A DNA stretch of 64,000 nucleotides from Desulfosarcina alkanivorans (GCF_009688945.1 NZ_AP021874.1:3410001-3474000), one strand, 5' to 3'. Counted from the stretch's first letter, positions 53,708 through 62,447 are shown. The notes: a model not told the origin generated them from the sequence alone. Numbers and translations are program-made.

Positions 53708-54565
53708 ATGGGAAAAAGCATCGGTTTGGTCGTCAAGGATGAAGAAAACGCCTGTCAACAGGCCGACCGGTTCGAACAGTGGCTGGTCCGTAAAGGACTC
53801 ACGGTCATCCGCCGGCAAAGCAGCCTGCCGGGCGGGGAAAAACCGGAAGCATCTTCCAGGCAGGCGTCGAAATCGCTTTTCTGTGTATTTGTTCTGGGCG
53901 GTGACGGCACTTTTTTAAGTGCCGTTCGCTGGATCGGCGACCGGCAGACGCCCATCATCGGCGTAAAATTCGGCGAGGTGGGGTTCCTGGCGGAAACCAC
54001 CGAAGACCGCCTTTGTCAGGCGGCGGACGCCATCCTGAACGATCAATTCACCACCCGGCCGCAGATGCGTCTTCAGATTCAGGCGTTCCGCGAAGGCGTG
54101 GAAATATCCCGGGAGTCGGCGTTCAATGACGTGGTGATCAACAAAGGTGCCCTGGCCCGGCTGGCCCGGATCCGCACTCACATCGACGACCAGTTCCTCA
54201 CCGACTACCGCGCGGACGGGCTCATCATGGCCACGCCCACCGGTTCCACGGCTTACTCTCTGGCTGCCGGCGGCCCGATCATTCACCCGTCGGTGCCCGG
54301 CATCCTGATCACGCCCATCTGCCCCTTTACCCTGACCAACCGACCGCTGATGGTCCCCGACTCGGCCGTCATCAGGATCCAACTGGCCGAAGAGTCATCG
54401 GACATCATGCTGACCTGCGACGGCCAGGTGGGACTGAAGATCGACGAACGGGACACCATCGTCATCAGCAAAAGCCCCAATCCGGTTCAGATGATCACCA
54501 TGCCCGACCAGAACTACTTCGACGTGCTCAAAGCCAAGCTGAAATGGAGCGGCAGCCGGGTGTAG
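53708..54565 (+). CDS. nadK: NAD kinase
   Basis: NadK (PpnK), 285 residues, phosphorylates NAD to NADP in the cytoplasm. The GGDGT motif (VLGGDGTFLSAVRWI, about residue 64) and FNDVVINKG with the catalytic region, plus the YRADGLIMATPTGSTAYSLAAGGPI glycine-rich loop, are diagnostic. The length is standard. It is divergent from livK and followed about 100 nt later by the FG-GAP protein gene. Confidence 0.96.
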   Translation: MGKSIGLVVKDEENACQQADRFEQWLVRKGLTVIRRQSSLPGGEKPEASSRQASKSLFCVFVLGGDGTFLSAVRWIGDRQTPIIGVKFGEVGFLAETTEDRLCQAADAILNDQFTTRPQMRLQIQAFREGVEISRESAFNDVVINKGALARLARIRTHIDDQFLTDYRADGLIMATPTGSTAYSLAAGGPIIHPSVPGILITPICPFTLTNRPLMVPDSAVIRIQLAEESSDIMLTCDGQVGLKIDERDTIVISKSPNPVQMITMPDQNYFDVLKAKLKWSGSRV

Positions 54566-54662
54566 CTGAAGCGTCATTCAGAAACAGATTGCACTTTTAT
54601 TTTTCCATGGTTCATGTTAACAAGGTTCACAAGGCTGAAATAGGAAAAGGAGATACCCTGAT

Positions 54663-56369
54663 TTGAAGCGCTATCGACGACGGCTGACCGTTTTTTGCTG
54701 CCTTTTTGCCATCCTTTCCATCATTTCTTCGATACCCGCATCGGCGCAGGAACCAGGCAATCGGGTCTTGATCCTGCCGCTGACGATTCATTCAGAAAAA
54801 GACCTGGCATTTCTCAACAAAGGCATCATGGACATGATGGCCTCGCGTTTCAGCCAGTCGGCCAAGGTGATCCGAAAGGCCAGCGTGGATCCGGGTCGGG
54901 ATCCCGTCCAGATGGGCCGCGACCTGAACGCCGATTATGTGGTCTCCGGCAGCCTGACCCTGTTTGGCAACAGCACCAGCACCGATATCGCGCTGACCGA
55001 AGTTGAATCCGGCGATACGGTATTGCCGTTCAGCCAGTTCGGCCAGAGCAGCAGTGATGTGCTCGTGCACATCAACCAGTTCGCCGTCCAGGCGAACCGG
55101 TACATTGCATCCCTCTCCGCCGCTGCCCCCCCGGTGGCCGCACCCATCGCGCCGGCACCGGCGGTGATGGTCCCCCAGGTCCAACCGGCCCAACCCATGC
55201 AGCCGGCGGCGGTCGCGGCGCCCCGGGCACCAACCCCACCGGCACCTCCCGAGTCCCCGCCTGTCGCTGCAGTGGCGGCGGCACCGGCTGCCGCCGTGGC
55301 GGAGACGGCCCGCACCCAAGCCGTTGAAGCCCTGTGGACCAGCAATCCCTTCAAAGGCACCATCCGCGCCCTGGCGACCGCCGATGTGAACGGCGACGGT
55401 CATACGGATATTGTATTCGCCCATGAAAACCGGATTGTCGTCGAGCATCGGAACGGTGACCGCCTGGAACGGCTGGCCGCCTTTGATGCAGGCAGGCGCC
55501 ACACGATTGTATCGGTGGACGCCGGAGACATTAACGGCAACCAGGCGGTTGAAATCTTCGTCACCCGGCTGGACGCCCACAACAAACTGGACTCCGTCGT
55601 ATTGGAGTGGGACGGCGCCGGTCTTCGGCCCGTTGCCACCGGCCAGCGCTGGTACTTCCGGGTGGCCGACGACCCTGAAAAGGGCCGCATCCTGATGGGC
55701 CAGCGGCGGGGAACCCCGGCGGCCAACGATACCGGCGGCCTTTACGCCTACACCCATTTCCTGCCCGGCGTGTTCGAACTGACCTGGAACGGAGAGGCCT
55801 ACCAGGCCGGCCGCCGTTTCCCGCTGCCAGAAGACATGACCATCTATCGGTTCACCCGGGGGGACATCTTCAACGACGGGAACATCCGGGCCATCGGCTA
55901 TTCCCCGGCCGACCAACTGCGCATTTATACCCCGAGCGGCAGCCCCCAGTGGGCCGGTGAAGAAACCCTGGGCGGCAACCCGCTTTTTCTGGAAGCCACA
56001 TCGTCCACCGACGCTCGGACCAAGGATCGCACCTACCTGACCCAGCGCCTGATCGCTGCCGATCTGGACGGCGACGGCAAGGTCGAAGTGGCCACCGTCC
56101 ACAATCGCGATGCGGCCAGGGGCTTCGTGGAGCGCTTTCGAAAGTACACCCGCGGACGGGTGCTGGCCCTGCGCTGGAACAAGGTCAACATGAAGGAGGT
56201 CTGGACCGGTGAGGAAATCAGCGGCTACATCAGCGATTTTTCACTGGCGGACCTGAACGGCGACGGCCGGCTCGAGGCGGTTTACGCCCTGGTGACCAGC
56301 ACCGGCATCACCCAGGCCAAGTCCAGCAATATTGTTGTCGAGCAACTGGTCGGATTCTCAAGCAAATGA
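54663..56369 (+). CDS. Exported TolB-like/FG-GAP (VCBS) repeat protein
   Basis: A 568-residue exported protein. A signal peptide (about 1-29, FCCLFAILSIISSIPASA) is followed by a domain at about 30-140 that looks like the TolB/FlgO-type N-domain (RVLILPLTIHSEKDLAFLNKG, and NADYVVSGSLTLFG). A Pro/Ala linker (about 150-220) leads to a C-terminal beta-propeller of FG-GAP/VCBS repeats with calcium-type loops (DVNGDGHTDIVF, DINGNQAVEIF, DLDGDGKVEVA, DLNGDGRLEAV). The start is TTG with a GGAG site about 10 nt upstream. It may act at the outer membrane or periplasm in assembly or adhesion, but no function is known. Confidence 0.85.
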   Translation: MKRYRRRLTVFCCLFAILSIISSIPASAQEPGNRVLILPLTIHSEKDLAFLNKGIMDMMASRFSQSAKVIRKASVDPGRDPVQMGRDLNADYVVSGSLTLFGNSTSTDIALTEVESGDTVLPFSQFGQSSSDVLVHINQFAVQANRYIASLSAAAPPVAAPIAPAPAVMVPQVQPAQPMQPAAVAAPRAPTPPAPPESPPVAAVAAAPAAAVAETARTQAVEALWTSNPFKGTIRALATADVNGDGHTDIVFAHENRIVVEHRNGDRLERLAAFDAGRRHTIVSVDAGDINGNQAVEIFVTRLDAHNKLDSVVLEWDGAGLRPVATGQRWYFRVADDPEKGRILMGQRRGTPAANDTGGLYAYTHFLPGVFELTWNGEAYQAGRRFPLPEDMTIYRFTRGDIFNDGNIRAIGYSPADQLRIYTPSGSPQWAGEETLGGNPLFLEATSSTDARTKDRTYLTQRLIAADLDGDGKVEVATVHNRDAARGFVERFRKYTRGRVLALRWNKVNMKEVWTGEEISGYISDFSLADLNGDGRLEAVYALVTSTGITQAKSSNIVVEQLVGFSSK

Positions 56370-56740
56370 CAGATTAACATCTTGCAACCCGAATGAAATA
56401 ACAATACTCAAAACACAAATTCCAAATAAATCTCAATGACCAAATTCCAAACGATCTGCCGGGGCCGCTATATTCTGCAAGGGGTTGTTGGTATGGTTTG
56501 AGATTGTGAGATTGTGATTTGTTATTTTCAGTTGATACCACCGGATCACTCATCAAGATCCGTTCTCTTTACAGAAAATTGGTATTTCATTTATTTGACC
56601 GCTGTCAGCCACATGCTGGATTGTCGGTGCAGCCTGGACAACTGCATCTACGCACCATGGAAAAGGGGGTGATCGAAAGCATCGCGGTTAGTCGGATCAG
56701 CACGTGTACCATTACCACGTTTTCAACAAGGAGGAGCCAG
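56370..56740. other. Intergenic region with low-complexity repeats
   Basis: A 371-base gap lies before the porin gene. From about 56395 to 56530 the sequence is AT-rich with short direct repeats: CAAATTCCAAA occurs at 56418 and, after a gap, again near 56443, and GAGATTGTGAGATTGTGATTTG near 56502. This resembles the intergenic AAATTCCAAA-type repeats seen in other bacteria, from memory only. A porin promoter is presumably further downstream; no clear boxes were seen. Confidence 0.4.
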
Positions 56741-58351
56741 ATGAAGAACGTTAGGTTTGTAGTTGCCATTTGTGCGGCGCTGATGATCGCTGCCCCGGCA
56801 ATGGCCCTGGATTTGGAGATTTCGGGGCACTATTTTGTAGAAGGGTATAACCATTCCAATCAAGAACTTAAAGACACCGATGCCACGAATGACTATCTTA
56901 GTATGGAGTTCATGGCCAAACCAGTATTTAAAATTAATGACAACATTACCCTAACCACCCAGTTCACGGCCCTGCAAGACCACGTCTGGGGCAAAAATGC
57001 GTTTCCGCAAGCCGGCAATGAAATTCTCCCGATTTCAGATAGCAATGGAAATTTCATAACAACTGGCGAGAGGGATGATAACGGGTTCCTGGTCACAGGC
57101 TCTCCAGAAGTGGATTCCAGCAACAATTTTGACTGGAAAGCCGCCTATATGACCATTAAAACCCCCATTGGCGGCTTCATCGTCGGCCGCTACATCGATA
57201 CACCCTGGGGACTCGGTCTGGGCGACAGCACCGCCAGCCACGGCAGCAATGACCGGCATAAGGACCGCATCATGTGGGTCATACCTGTAGGCGACTTCAT
57301 TTCGGGTGCCGTCTACCAGAAAAATGTGGAAAATGACGACAACAATTTGGTTTCCGACCAGGATTTTACCAAAGCCTATGTATTCAGCGCCTACAAGCAG
57401 AAAAATTGGTCCACGGGACTGCTTTTCGCTAAATACACCCATAAGGACTATCCTTCCTCCAAAAACTTACAGACCGCTGTCCGAAATGCAGCAATAGCGA
57501 AACAAACAGAAGCTTTAACTACGGCTGGAGCCCTTGCAGCGGGCGCTGACCTTGCAACTGCACTTGCAGCTGGAGCTAATGCCGCTGCCCCAGCTGCAGC
57601 AGCTTCAACCGCAGCATACGAAACCAGGGGCAGCTTGGACCTTTGGGTCCTCGATCCCTATTTCAAAGGGACCTTCGGCGGGTTGGGCATTGAAGCTGAA
57701 CTGCTTTATGGCTGGGGGGATGTCGACCAAAATGGTATCGGTACGGATGACCTGGATGCCGAGGGCATGGGCTACATGTTCGATCTTTCCTATGATTTTG
57801 GACCCTTTTCTTTAATGGCTGGAACTACATTTATCTCAGGCGACTGGGATCTGAACGATGATACGGCAAGCCCCATGGGTTATTTCGAGCCCTCGATCGA
57901 CCACGAACGCGGCTTCCTGCTCACCTCCGATACTTCCGGCCTTGAAACAACCCTTGGCGGACGGGTGAATGACCCCACTGTAAATGGAACCGGACCCCTC
58001 GGGATGCCCATGGGCAATCTGTCCGGCGGTCCCGGAACCGTCACCGGCCAGGCCGGCGCCCAGATGTTCTATGTGGACATCGGATGGCAGGTGATGGAAA
58101 AACTTGAACTGGGGCTCTTTGTCGTGACTTCTAAAGCGGATGATGTGCCCAAAACAATCACCGGCAATGAATGGGACGATGACCATGGAGAAGAGTTCGA
58201 CTTCAAAATCAAATGGAACATTATGGACAATTTGACATTTAGCGGAATTGTTGCCCACCTGTCGGCCGGCGATTATTGGAAACAAGGCGATCCAAGTAGA
58301 GAAGTAGAAGACCTAACAACCTTTTACGGTCAACTGATCGTCGAATTCTAA
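56741..58351 (+). CDS. Outer-membrane beta-barrel porin
   Basis: A 536-residue porin-like protein. A signal peptide (1-22, VVAICAALMIAAPAMA) precedes a beta-rich barrel whose last residues LIVEF end in the terminal aromatic needed for outer-membrane assembly. The ATG at 56741 has a GGAGGA site 7 nt upstream. It lacks a recognisable specific-porin signature. An Ala-rich stretch (about 250-292, with AAGADLATALAAGANAA) interrupts the barrel and probably lies in a loop. A strong terminator follows. The substrate range is unknown; general diffusion is the default reading. Confidence 0.85.
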   Translation: MKNVRFVVAICAALMIAAPAMALDLEISGHYFVEGYNHSNQELKDTDATNDYLSMEFMAKPVFKINDNITLTTQFTALQDHVWGKNAFPQAGNEILPISDSNGNFITTGERDDNGFLVTGSPEVDSSNNFDWKAAYMTIKTPIGGFIVGRYIDTPWGLGLGDSTASHGSNDRHKDRIMWVIPVGDFISGAVYQKNVENDDNNLVSDQDFTKAYVFSAYKQKNWSTGLLFAKYTHKDYPSSKNLQTAVRNAAIAKQTEALTTAGALAAGADLATALAAGANAAAPAAAASTAAYETRGSLDLWVLDPYFKGTFGGLGIEAELLYGWGDVDQNGIGTDDLDAEGMGYMFDLSYDFGPFSLMAGTTFISGDWDLNDDTASPMGYFEPSIDHERGFLLTSDTSGLETTLGGRVNDPTVNGTGPLGMPMGNLSGGPGTVTGQAGAQMFYVDIGWQVMEKLELGLFVVTSKADDVPKTITGNEWDDDHGEEFDFKIKWNIMDNLTFSGIVAHLSAGDYWKQGDPSREVEDLTTFYGQLIVEF

Positions 58352-58406
58352 CCCGACCAGTAGCGCCGAATTCCCGTTTCGGCGGGAACCTGACAGACGG
58401 ACCCAA

Positions 58407-58447
58407 ACGCCCCGGTGGCCTTACGCTGCCGGGGCGTATTTCTTTTG
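58407..58447 (+). terminator. Intrinsic terminator of the porin gene
   Basis: A perfect 9-bp stem (ACGCCCCGG at 58407-58415 and CCGGGGCGT at 58429-58437, loop of 13) is followed by ATTTCTTTTGTT on the plus strand, about 55 bases after the porin stop. Confidence 0.85.
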
Positions 58448-58473
58448 TTCCCTCCGTCCTGAGCGGCCCTTTT

Positions 58474-58498
58474 TTCGCGGCTGGAAGCCGCTCCTACG
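58474..58498 (+). repeat. REP-like palindrome, intact copy
   Basis: The 25-base element starts TTCGCGGCTGGAAG and ends CCTACG. It contains a perfect 6-bp stem (GCGGCT/AGCCGC, loop GGA). An identical copy in the opposite orientation is split by the group II intron (60485-60507 plus 58623-58624). Without the intron the pair would be about 125 bases apart, like REP/BIME pairs of other Gram-negative bacteria. Confidence 0.75.
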
Positions 58499-58662
58499 CC
58501 GGCATGGACCGGTGTGGTGCTCTTGGGGATGGCAACATCAAGCCCATTTTCTTCCTTCAGGACATTTACACGATAGTCCATTCATGACACCAGCAAACCA
58601 CGCTGACTGCAGGTGCATTGAGCGATAGGGGTCGGGAAGGGCCGTCGCCCTCCCCGCCCTCC

Positions 58663-58695
58663 GAACCGTGCGTGCGGTTCTCCCGCACACGGCTC
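58663..58695 (-). ncRNA. Group II intron domain V
   Basis: A catalytic hairpin begins GAGCCGTGTGCGG and ends GCACGGTTC, with the AGC triad at the 5' base and a GAGAA-type terminal loop. This is the signature of group II intron domain V. It lies about 40 bases before the intron 3' end. Confidence 0.9.
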
Positions 58696-58709
58696 TCCAG
58701 TCGGTGGTT

Positions 58710-60050
58710 TCAACATCGTGATTGGCTTGCCAGTGCATGGGCTTCGGTCATGGTGAAAAGCCCACGCTCAGCAAAGAAAGCATTCGGCCAGCGGGTATGG
58801 TCTTTACGGCATTGACCCATTCCAGGACGCTTCTGCTGTTTCCGTAGCACCGATCGAAGCCGACGACGGATAAATCCATCGACCGATTTGAACTCATTGG
58901 AATTCGCATGTTTGAAATAACCAAACCACCCACGCAGCATCGGGTTCAGGTCCTCAATAATGTGTTTGAGGCTGTTTCCTCGCGTGCGCCGGGTCTTGGT
59001 CCGAATGCGATCCCGCAAGGCGTTCAAACTTTTGCGGCGGACCCATCGTCTTCCAGCCTCGAACCGATATCCCAGAAACTCGAAGCCTTGCCCCGGTACC
59101 GTGCAATCCCCCACGTGGGTTTTGTCCGGATGCAAGGTCAGACCGTTTGCCGCTACCCAGGCGTTTATAACGGCCAGCGCCGATTGAGCCGTCTCCGGGC
59201 TCGGGCACATCACGACAAAGTCATCGGCATAACGCACCATGCGGTACCCTTTGGACCGCATCAGACGGTCCAGCGGATGCAGGTACAGGTTCGCCAACAG
59301 CGGGCTGATAACCGCACCTTGCGGCGTGCCACCAATCGGCGTCCATCGCTTGAGCTCGCTGATGATATCCTGTTTGAGATACCCGTGAATCAGGTCGAGA
59401 ACCCGCCCGTCGCTGATGCGCGTTTCCACCAGCGCCATCAACCGGTCATGGGCAATGGTGTCGAAGTAGCTCGCCAGGTCCGCATCCACGACATGGGTGC
59501 AGCCATTCTTAATCAGGCGGTCCACCTCTCGAAGGGCGCTCTTGCAACCGCGCCCCGGTCGGAAGCCAAAGCTCGTCTCCTCGAATTCCTTTTCGAAAAT
59601 CGGTTCTATCACCAACTTCAACGCCGTCTGCACGATGCGGTCCTTGACCACCGGAATTCCCAGTGGGCGGGTCTTACCCGGTCCCTTGGGGATCTCCACG
59701 CGCTTGACCGGCTGGGGGCGATAGGTTCCCGATTTCAACGACTCCGACAATTCCTCAAGGTAAGCCGACGCCTTGTACCCAAACCGTTCGATACTCTGGC
59801 CGTCCACACCTGCCGCCCCCTTGTTTGCGGCGACCTTCTGCCACGCGATTTCAAGGGTTCGCTGACGGGCAACCTTGTCGATCAGGCTGAACCATGTGCC
59901 TCCTTTGACGCCGTTTTCCAGCGCCGCCAACATGCGCTCTGTCCAGATCGAGGCTTCCACCCAACTTCGGGTTTCTGTGCCTTGTTTAGTCCCGCCGCGA
60001 CGGGACACTGGCGACACGTAGCTTGTGCATTGCCTGTTACTGGATTTCAC
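58710..60050 (-). CDS. ltrA: Group II intron reverse transcriptase/maturase
   Basis: A 446-residue maturase. RT domain blocks are in order: NKGAAGVDGQSIERF, RPLGIPVVKDRIVQTAL, EETSFGFRPGRGCKSAL, DLASYFDTIAHDRLM, GGTPQGAVISPLLANLYL and the catalytic MVRYADDFVVM (YADD). The maturase X domain follows, with GRRWVRRKSLNALRDRI and RGWFGYFKHANSNEFKSVD. There is no HNH endonuclease after the X domain, so mobility would use nicks or replication-fork primers. The GTG at 60050 is chosen because an AGGAAGGTGG site precedes it; an upstream ATG at 60152 and an internal one near 59933 are alternatives. Confidence 0.93.
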   Translation of the reverse strand: MKSSNRQCTSYVSPVSRRGGTKQGTETRSWVEASIWTERMLAALENGVKGGTWFSLIDKVARQRTLEIAWQKVAANKGAAGVDGQSIERFGYKASAYLEELSESLKSGTYRPQPVKRVEIPKGPGKTRPLGIPVVKDRIVQTALKLVIEPIFEKEFEETSFGFRPGRGCKSALREVDRLIKNGCTHVVDADLASYFDTIAHDRLMALVETRISDGRVLDLIHGYLKQDIISELKRWTPIGGTPQGAVISPLLANLYLHPLDRLMRSKGYRMVRYADDFVVMCPSPETAQSALAVINAWVAANGLTLHPDKTHVGDCTVPGQGFEFLGYRFEAGRRWVRRKSLNALRDRIRTKTRRTRGNSLKHIIEDLNPMLRGWFGYFKHANSNEFKSVDGFIRRRLRSVLRKQQKRPGMGQCRKDHTRWPNAFFAERGLFTMTEAHALASQSRC

Positions 60051-60484
60051 ACATCCACCTTCCTGCCTCCCTTCCCTCGGCACGGGTTTGCTCTCCGCGC
60101 TTCTCACGACAGTCGCCGCTGCAGTACTATGAAGGCTCTGACTCCTGTCCACATCACCCCACAGACAGGTCTCCCCGCTTTACCCACGACGCCTTCCGAC
60201 CATTCCATCTCCAACCACCTGACGTCCCCCTGTCCCAGCTTTAACACGCTACCCCTTAGCTCGGCAGGTCCCCTTTCTTCGGGTAGAGGCTTCGCCATTC
60301 TCCAAGCAGGCTCGCCGGCAACGCCCGGCCGAATCGAGTTCGTCATCCTACGGACTGGTCGTTCACCTCCGGTTGCTTCCCACCCCGCCTCACGGCGACG
60401 CAGTTACCTTCGGTTACAGGCCCGGAGAGCGATAGGCCTGAAGAGAACTTGCACCTCTTTGACATCGTGCGCTCACGGGCGCAC

Positions 60485-60507
60485 TAGGAGCGGCTTCCAG
60501 CCGCGAA
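60485..60507 (-). repeat. REP-like palindrome, copy interrupted by the intron
   Basis: The first 23 of 25 bases of the REP-like element, read on the minus strand, lie immediately upstream of the intron. The last two bases (CG) lie at 58624-58623, just after the intron. Confidence 0.8.
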
Positions 60508-60604
60508 ATCACTATCACCGACGATCAGAGCCTAACATCGCATTCCGGCAATACCGATTATGGCGCAAATGATAATCATCAAGGAAATACAAAAGGAGGA
60601 AACG

Positions 60605-60874
60605 TTACCGGAGCAGGATCAGGGTGATAATGACAACCAGCAGGATCAGGCCCGCGGCCATCAATCGCTTTCTGGTTACCATCGGCGTGCCGGACGCAGA
60701 GGGTTTCTGCCTGTCTTTCGCTTTGAAGGCACGGATTCTTTCTATTTTTTCCTTTTCCTTCATCCTTTCCCGCCGCCTGGCCGCATCGCCCCGTCTGTCG
60801 TAGGGCCCTCCTCTGCGGTCATCCGCAACGAACAGGTGGTCCTGGCGGCGGGTTTCGGTTTTTCTTCTTTCCAT
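60605..60874 (-). CDS. Small charged protein with C-terminal membrane anchor
   Basis: An 89-residue protein of no recognised family. The first 50 residues are extremely rich in Arg, Lys, Asp and Glu (RRKTETRRQDHL, RRGDAARRRERMKEKEKIER), and the last 20 form a membrane helix (LMAAGLILLVVIITLILLR). A strong GGAGGAAGG ribosome site precedes the ATG, so it is likely expressed. It lies between the HD-GYP gene and the intron-carrying REP region. It is likely a tail-anchored membrane protein with the charged part in the cytoplasm. The function is unknown. Confidence 0.7.
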   Translation of the reverse strand: MERRKTETRRQDHLFVADDRRGGPYDRRGDAARRRERMKEKEKIERIRAFKAKDRQKPSASGTPMVTRKRLMAAGLILLVVIITLILLR

Positions 60875-60912
60875 AGGCCTTCCTCCGTGTTTTTTTGGCT
60901 ATGGCAAAAGAG

Positions 60913-61812
60913 TTATTTTTCAATGACCCCGTAGCCATTATTTTCCGGCGGAGTGCCCCGGCGCTCCGTTGACAAAACACACCGGCTGTAATGGGGTCGT
61001 GAGCGCCGGTTCAGGGCAACGAGCACCCGGGCGACGGTTTCGCTGATGATGCCCGCCCCGGCCTGGCGGGTAATCTCCTCCAGAGCGGACCGGTTGTCGT
61101 AGGAAACCGGCCGGTAAGGCCGGGGTGAAATCAGGGCGTCGTAGACATCGCTGACCATGATGATGTCGGTCATCAGATGGTCGATGGGCCTTCCCAGCGG
61201 GTATCCGCTGCCGTCCCTGCGCTCGTGATGGTCACGGGCCACCCTGGCGGCCAGGATGGTGGAATCCCGGAAATAATAGCTCAGAAGCACATACCCGGCC
61301 AGCACATGGTGCCGAAGGTGGTCAAACTCCGTTTCCGTCAGGGGAGACACCTTGGTGAGAATTTCAAGGGGAACGCACAGCTTGCCGATGTCATGGGTCG
61401 GGCCGGCGATAATTTCCTGCATCAGGGCATCCGCATCGTTGATCAGTTCCCGGGCGATCAGGATCGAGAGTGCGAAAACAAGCAGGGTGTGGCGATAGGT
61501 ATAAAAATCAACCCGGCGAAAATAGTAAAGCGATTCCAGAACCGCTTCGGGCATGACCACGTCCCCGGCAATGGCAAGCAACGCCCTTTGGCGGGCGGGG
61601 TCGTGGAAGATCACATCGTAGGGGGCGGCGGCAAAAAAACCCAGCAGGTCCGGCCGGACCTGCCGGTAGTCCAGCAAACGGCGGGTGGCGACGGCAGTCG
61701 GCTGACTGCAGGTGAGCGTTTCCATGACCGGTCCGGAAAGGCGGGTCCCTGCCGCCAGCAACTGGTTACCCTCAAGATCGGTTACCGCGTGGTTGAGCTG
61801 GTAATCCGGCAT
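60913..61812 (-). CDS. HD-GYP domain protein (probable c-di-GMP phosphodiesterase)
   Basis: A 299-residue protein. An N-terminal region of about 100 residues of unknown fold (MPDYQLNHAVTDLEGNQLLAAG) precedes the HD-GYP domain, with RHTLLVFALS, the HD pair in PTHDIGKLCVP, HHVLAGYVLL and the HHERRDGSGYPLG GYP signature. The metal ligands and GYP are intact, so c-di-GMP hydrolysis is likely. The ATG at 61812 has an AGGAGGCG site 7 nt upstream, which removes a poor 22-codon extension. It lies 62 nt after the EF-P-like gene. Confidence 0.92.
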   Translation of the reverse strand: MPDYQLNHAVTDLEGNQLLAAGTRLSGPVMETLTCSQPTAVATRRLLDYRQVRPDLLGFFAAAPYDVIFHDPARQRALLAIAGDVVMPEAVLESLYYFRRVDFYTYRHTLLVFALSILIARELINDADALMQEIIAGPTHDIGKLCVPLEILTKVSPLTETEFDHLRHHVLAGYVLLSYYFRDSTILAARVARDHHERRDGSGYPLGRPIDHLMTDIIMVSDVYDALISPRPYRPVSYDNRSALEEITRQAGAGIISETVARVLVALNRRSRPHYSRCVLSTERRGTPPENNGYGVIEK

Positions 61813-61874
61813 GGATTGCGCCTCCTGAACGCCGTAGGATGCTTTACATGCAATGCCAACGCATGTTGCAGGTT

Positions 61875-62447
61875 TCAACTTTTGACCCGGGTCATATACT
61901 GGCCGGTCTCCGTGTTCACCCGGATCACTTCACCGGCGGTCATATACTCGGGCACCTGGACGGTGACCCCGTTGGACAGTTCGGCAGGCTTGTTCCGGTT
62001 GGTGGCCGTGGCCCCCTTGATCGCCGGCGCGGTGTCCACGATCTCAAGATCGATGGTCTGTGGCAGTTCAATGCACAGGGGGTGGCCGTCCCTGAGCAGC
62101 GCGGTGATCCCTTCCAGCCCGTCGATCAGCCACGGGATCTGTCCTTCCAGACTTTCTTCGGATAAGGTGTACTGCTCGTAGTTTTCACTGTCCATGAAGG
62201 TGTAGAGGTTCTGGTCGCGGTAAAGAAAACTCACCCGTCGCTTGTCCACTACCATCTCTTCCAGCGTATCGTTCCCCTTGTAGGTCTGGTCCAGTTTCTG
62301 GCCCGATATCAGCGATGCGTACCGGACCTTGTAAAGGGTGTTGGCCCCCCGTGCCGAAGGGGTGTGAACGTCGATGTGCTTGATCTGGTAGGGGTGGTTG
62401 TCGATATCGATGATATTTCCTTTTTGAAGACTGCTGGCTTTTGGCAC
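61875..62447 (-). CDS. efpL: Elongation factor P-like protein (EfpL/YeiP type)
   Basis: A 190-residue EF-P paralogue. KOW-like domain I (1-65) carries the tip loop TPSARGANT with arginine at position 33, the EfpL/YeiP form; canonical EF-P has a modified lysine or arginine in a different loop. Domains II and III follow, with SNGVTVQVPEYMTAGEVIRVNTETGQYMTRV at the end. EfpL rescues ribosomes stalled at proline-containing motifs without needing a modification. No canonical efp gene is in the window. It precedes the HD-GYP gene. Confidence 0.93.
   Translation of the reverse strand: MPKASSLQKGNIIDIDNHPYQIKHIDVHTPSARGANTLYKVRYASLISGQKLDQTYKGNDTLEEMVVDKRRVSFLYRDQNLYTFMDSENYEQYTLSEESLEGQIPWLIDGLEGITALLRDGHPLCIELPQTIDLEIVDTAPAIKGATATNRNKPAELSNGVTVQVPEYMTAGEVIRVNTETGQYMTRVKS

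Larger units (their letters stand above)
58625..60484 (-). mobile_element. Complete group II intron (about 1.86 kb)
   Basis: On the minus strand the intron starts with GTGCGCCC at 60484, a known type of group II 5' end. It encodes a reverse transcriptase/maturase and ends in a domain V hairpin (58663-58695) and domain VI, with last bases CCCCTAT at 58625. The exon sequences confirm the ends: joining them regenerates a 25-base REP-like element identical to the intact copy at 58474-58498. The intron sits directly 3' of the REP hairpin, similar to introns that insert behind terminator-like stems. The element appears intact and may still be mobile. Confidence 0.92.

Noticed and set aside
58618..60572. 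Long plus-strand open frames through the intron
   Set aside because: They are antisense to the maturase gene and lie across the intron RNA domains; no domain is recognisable.
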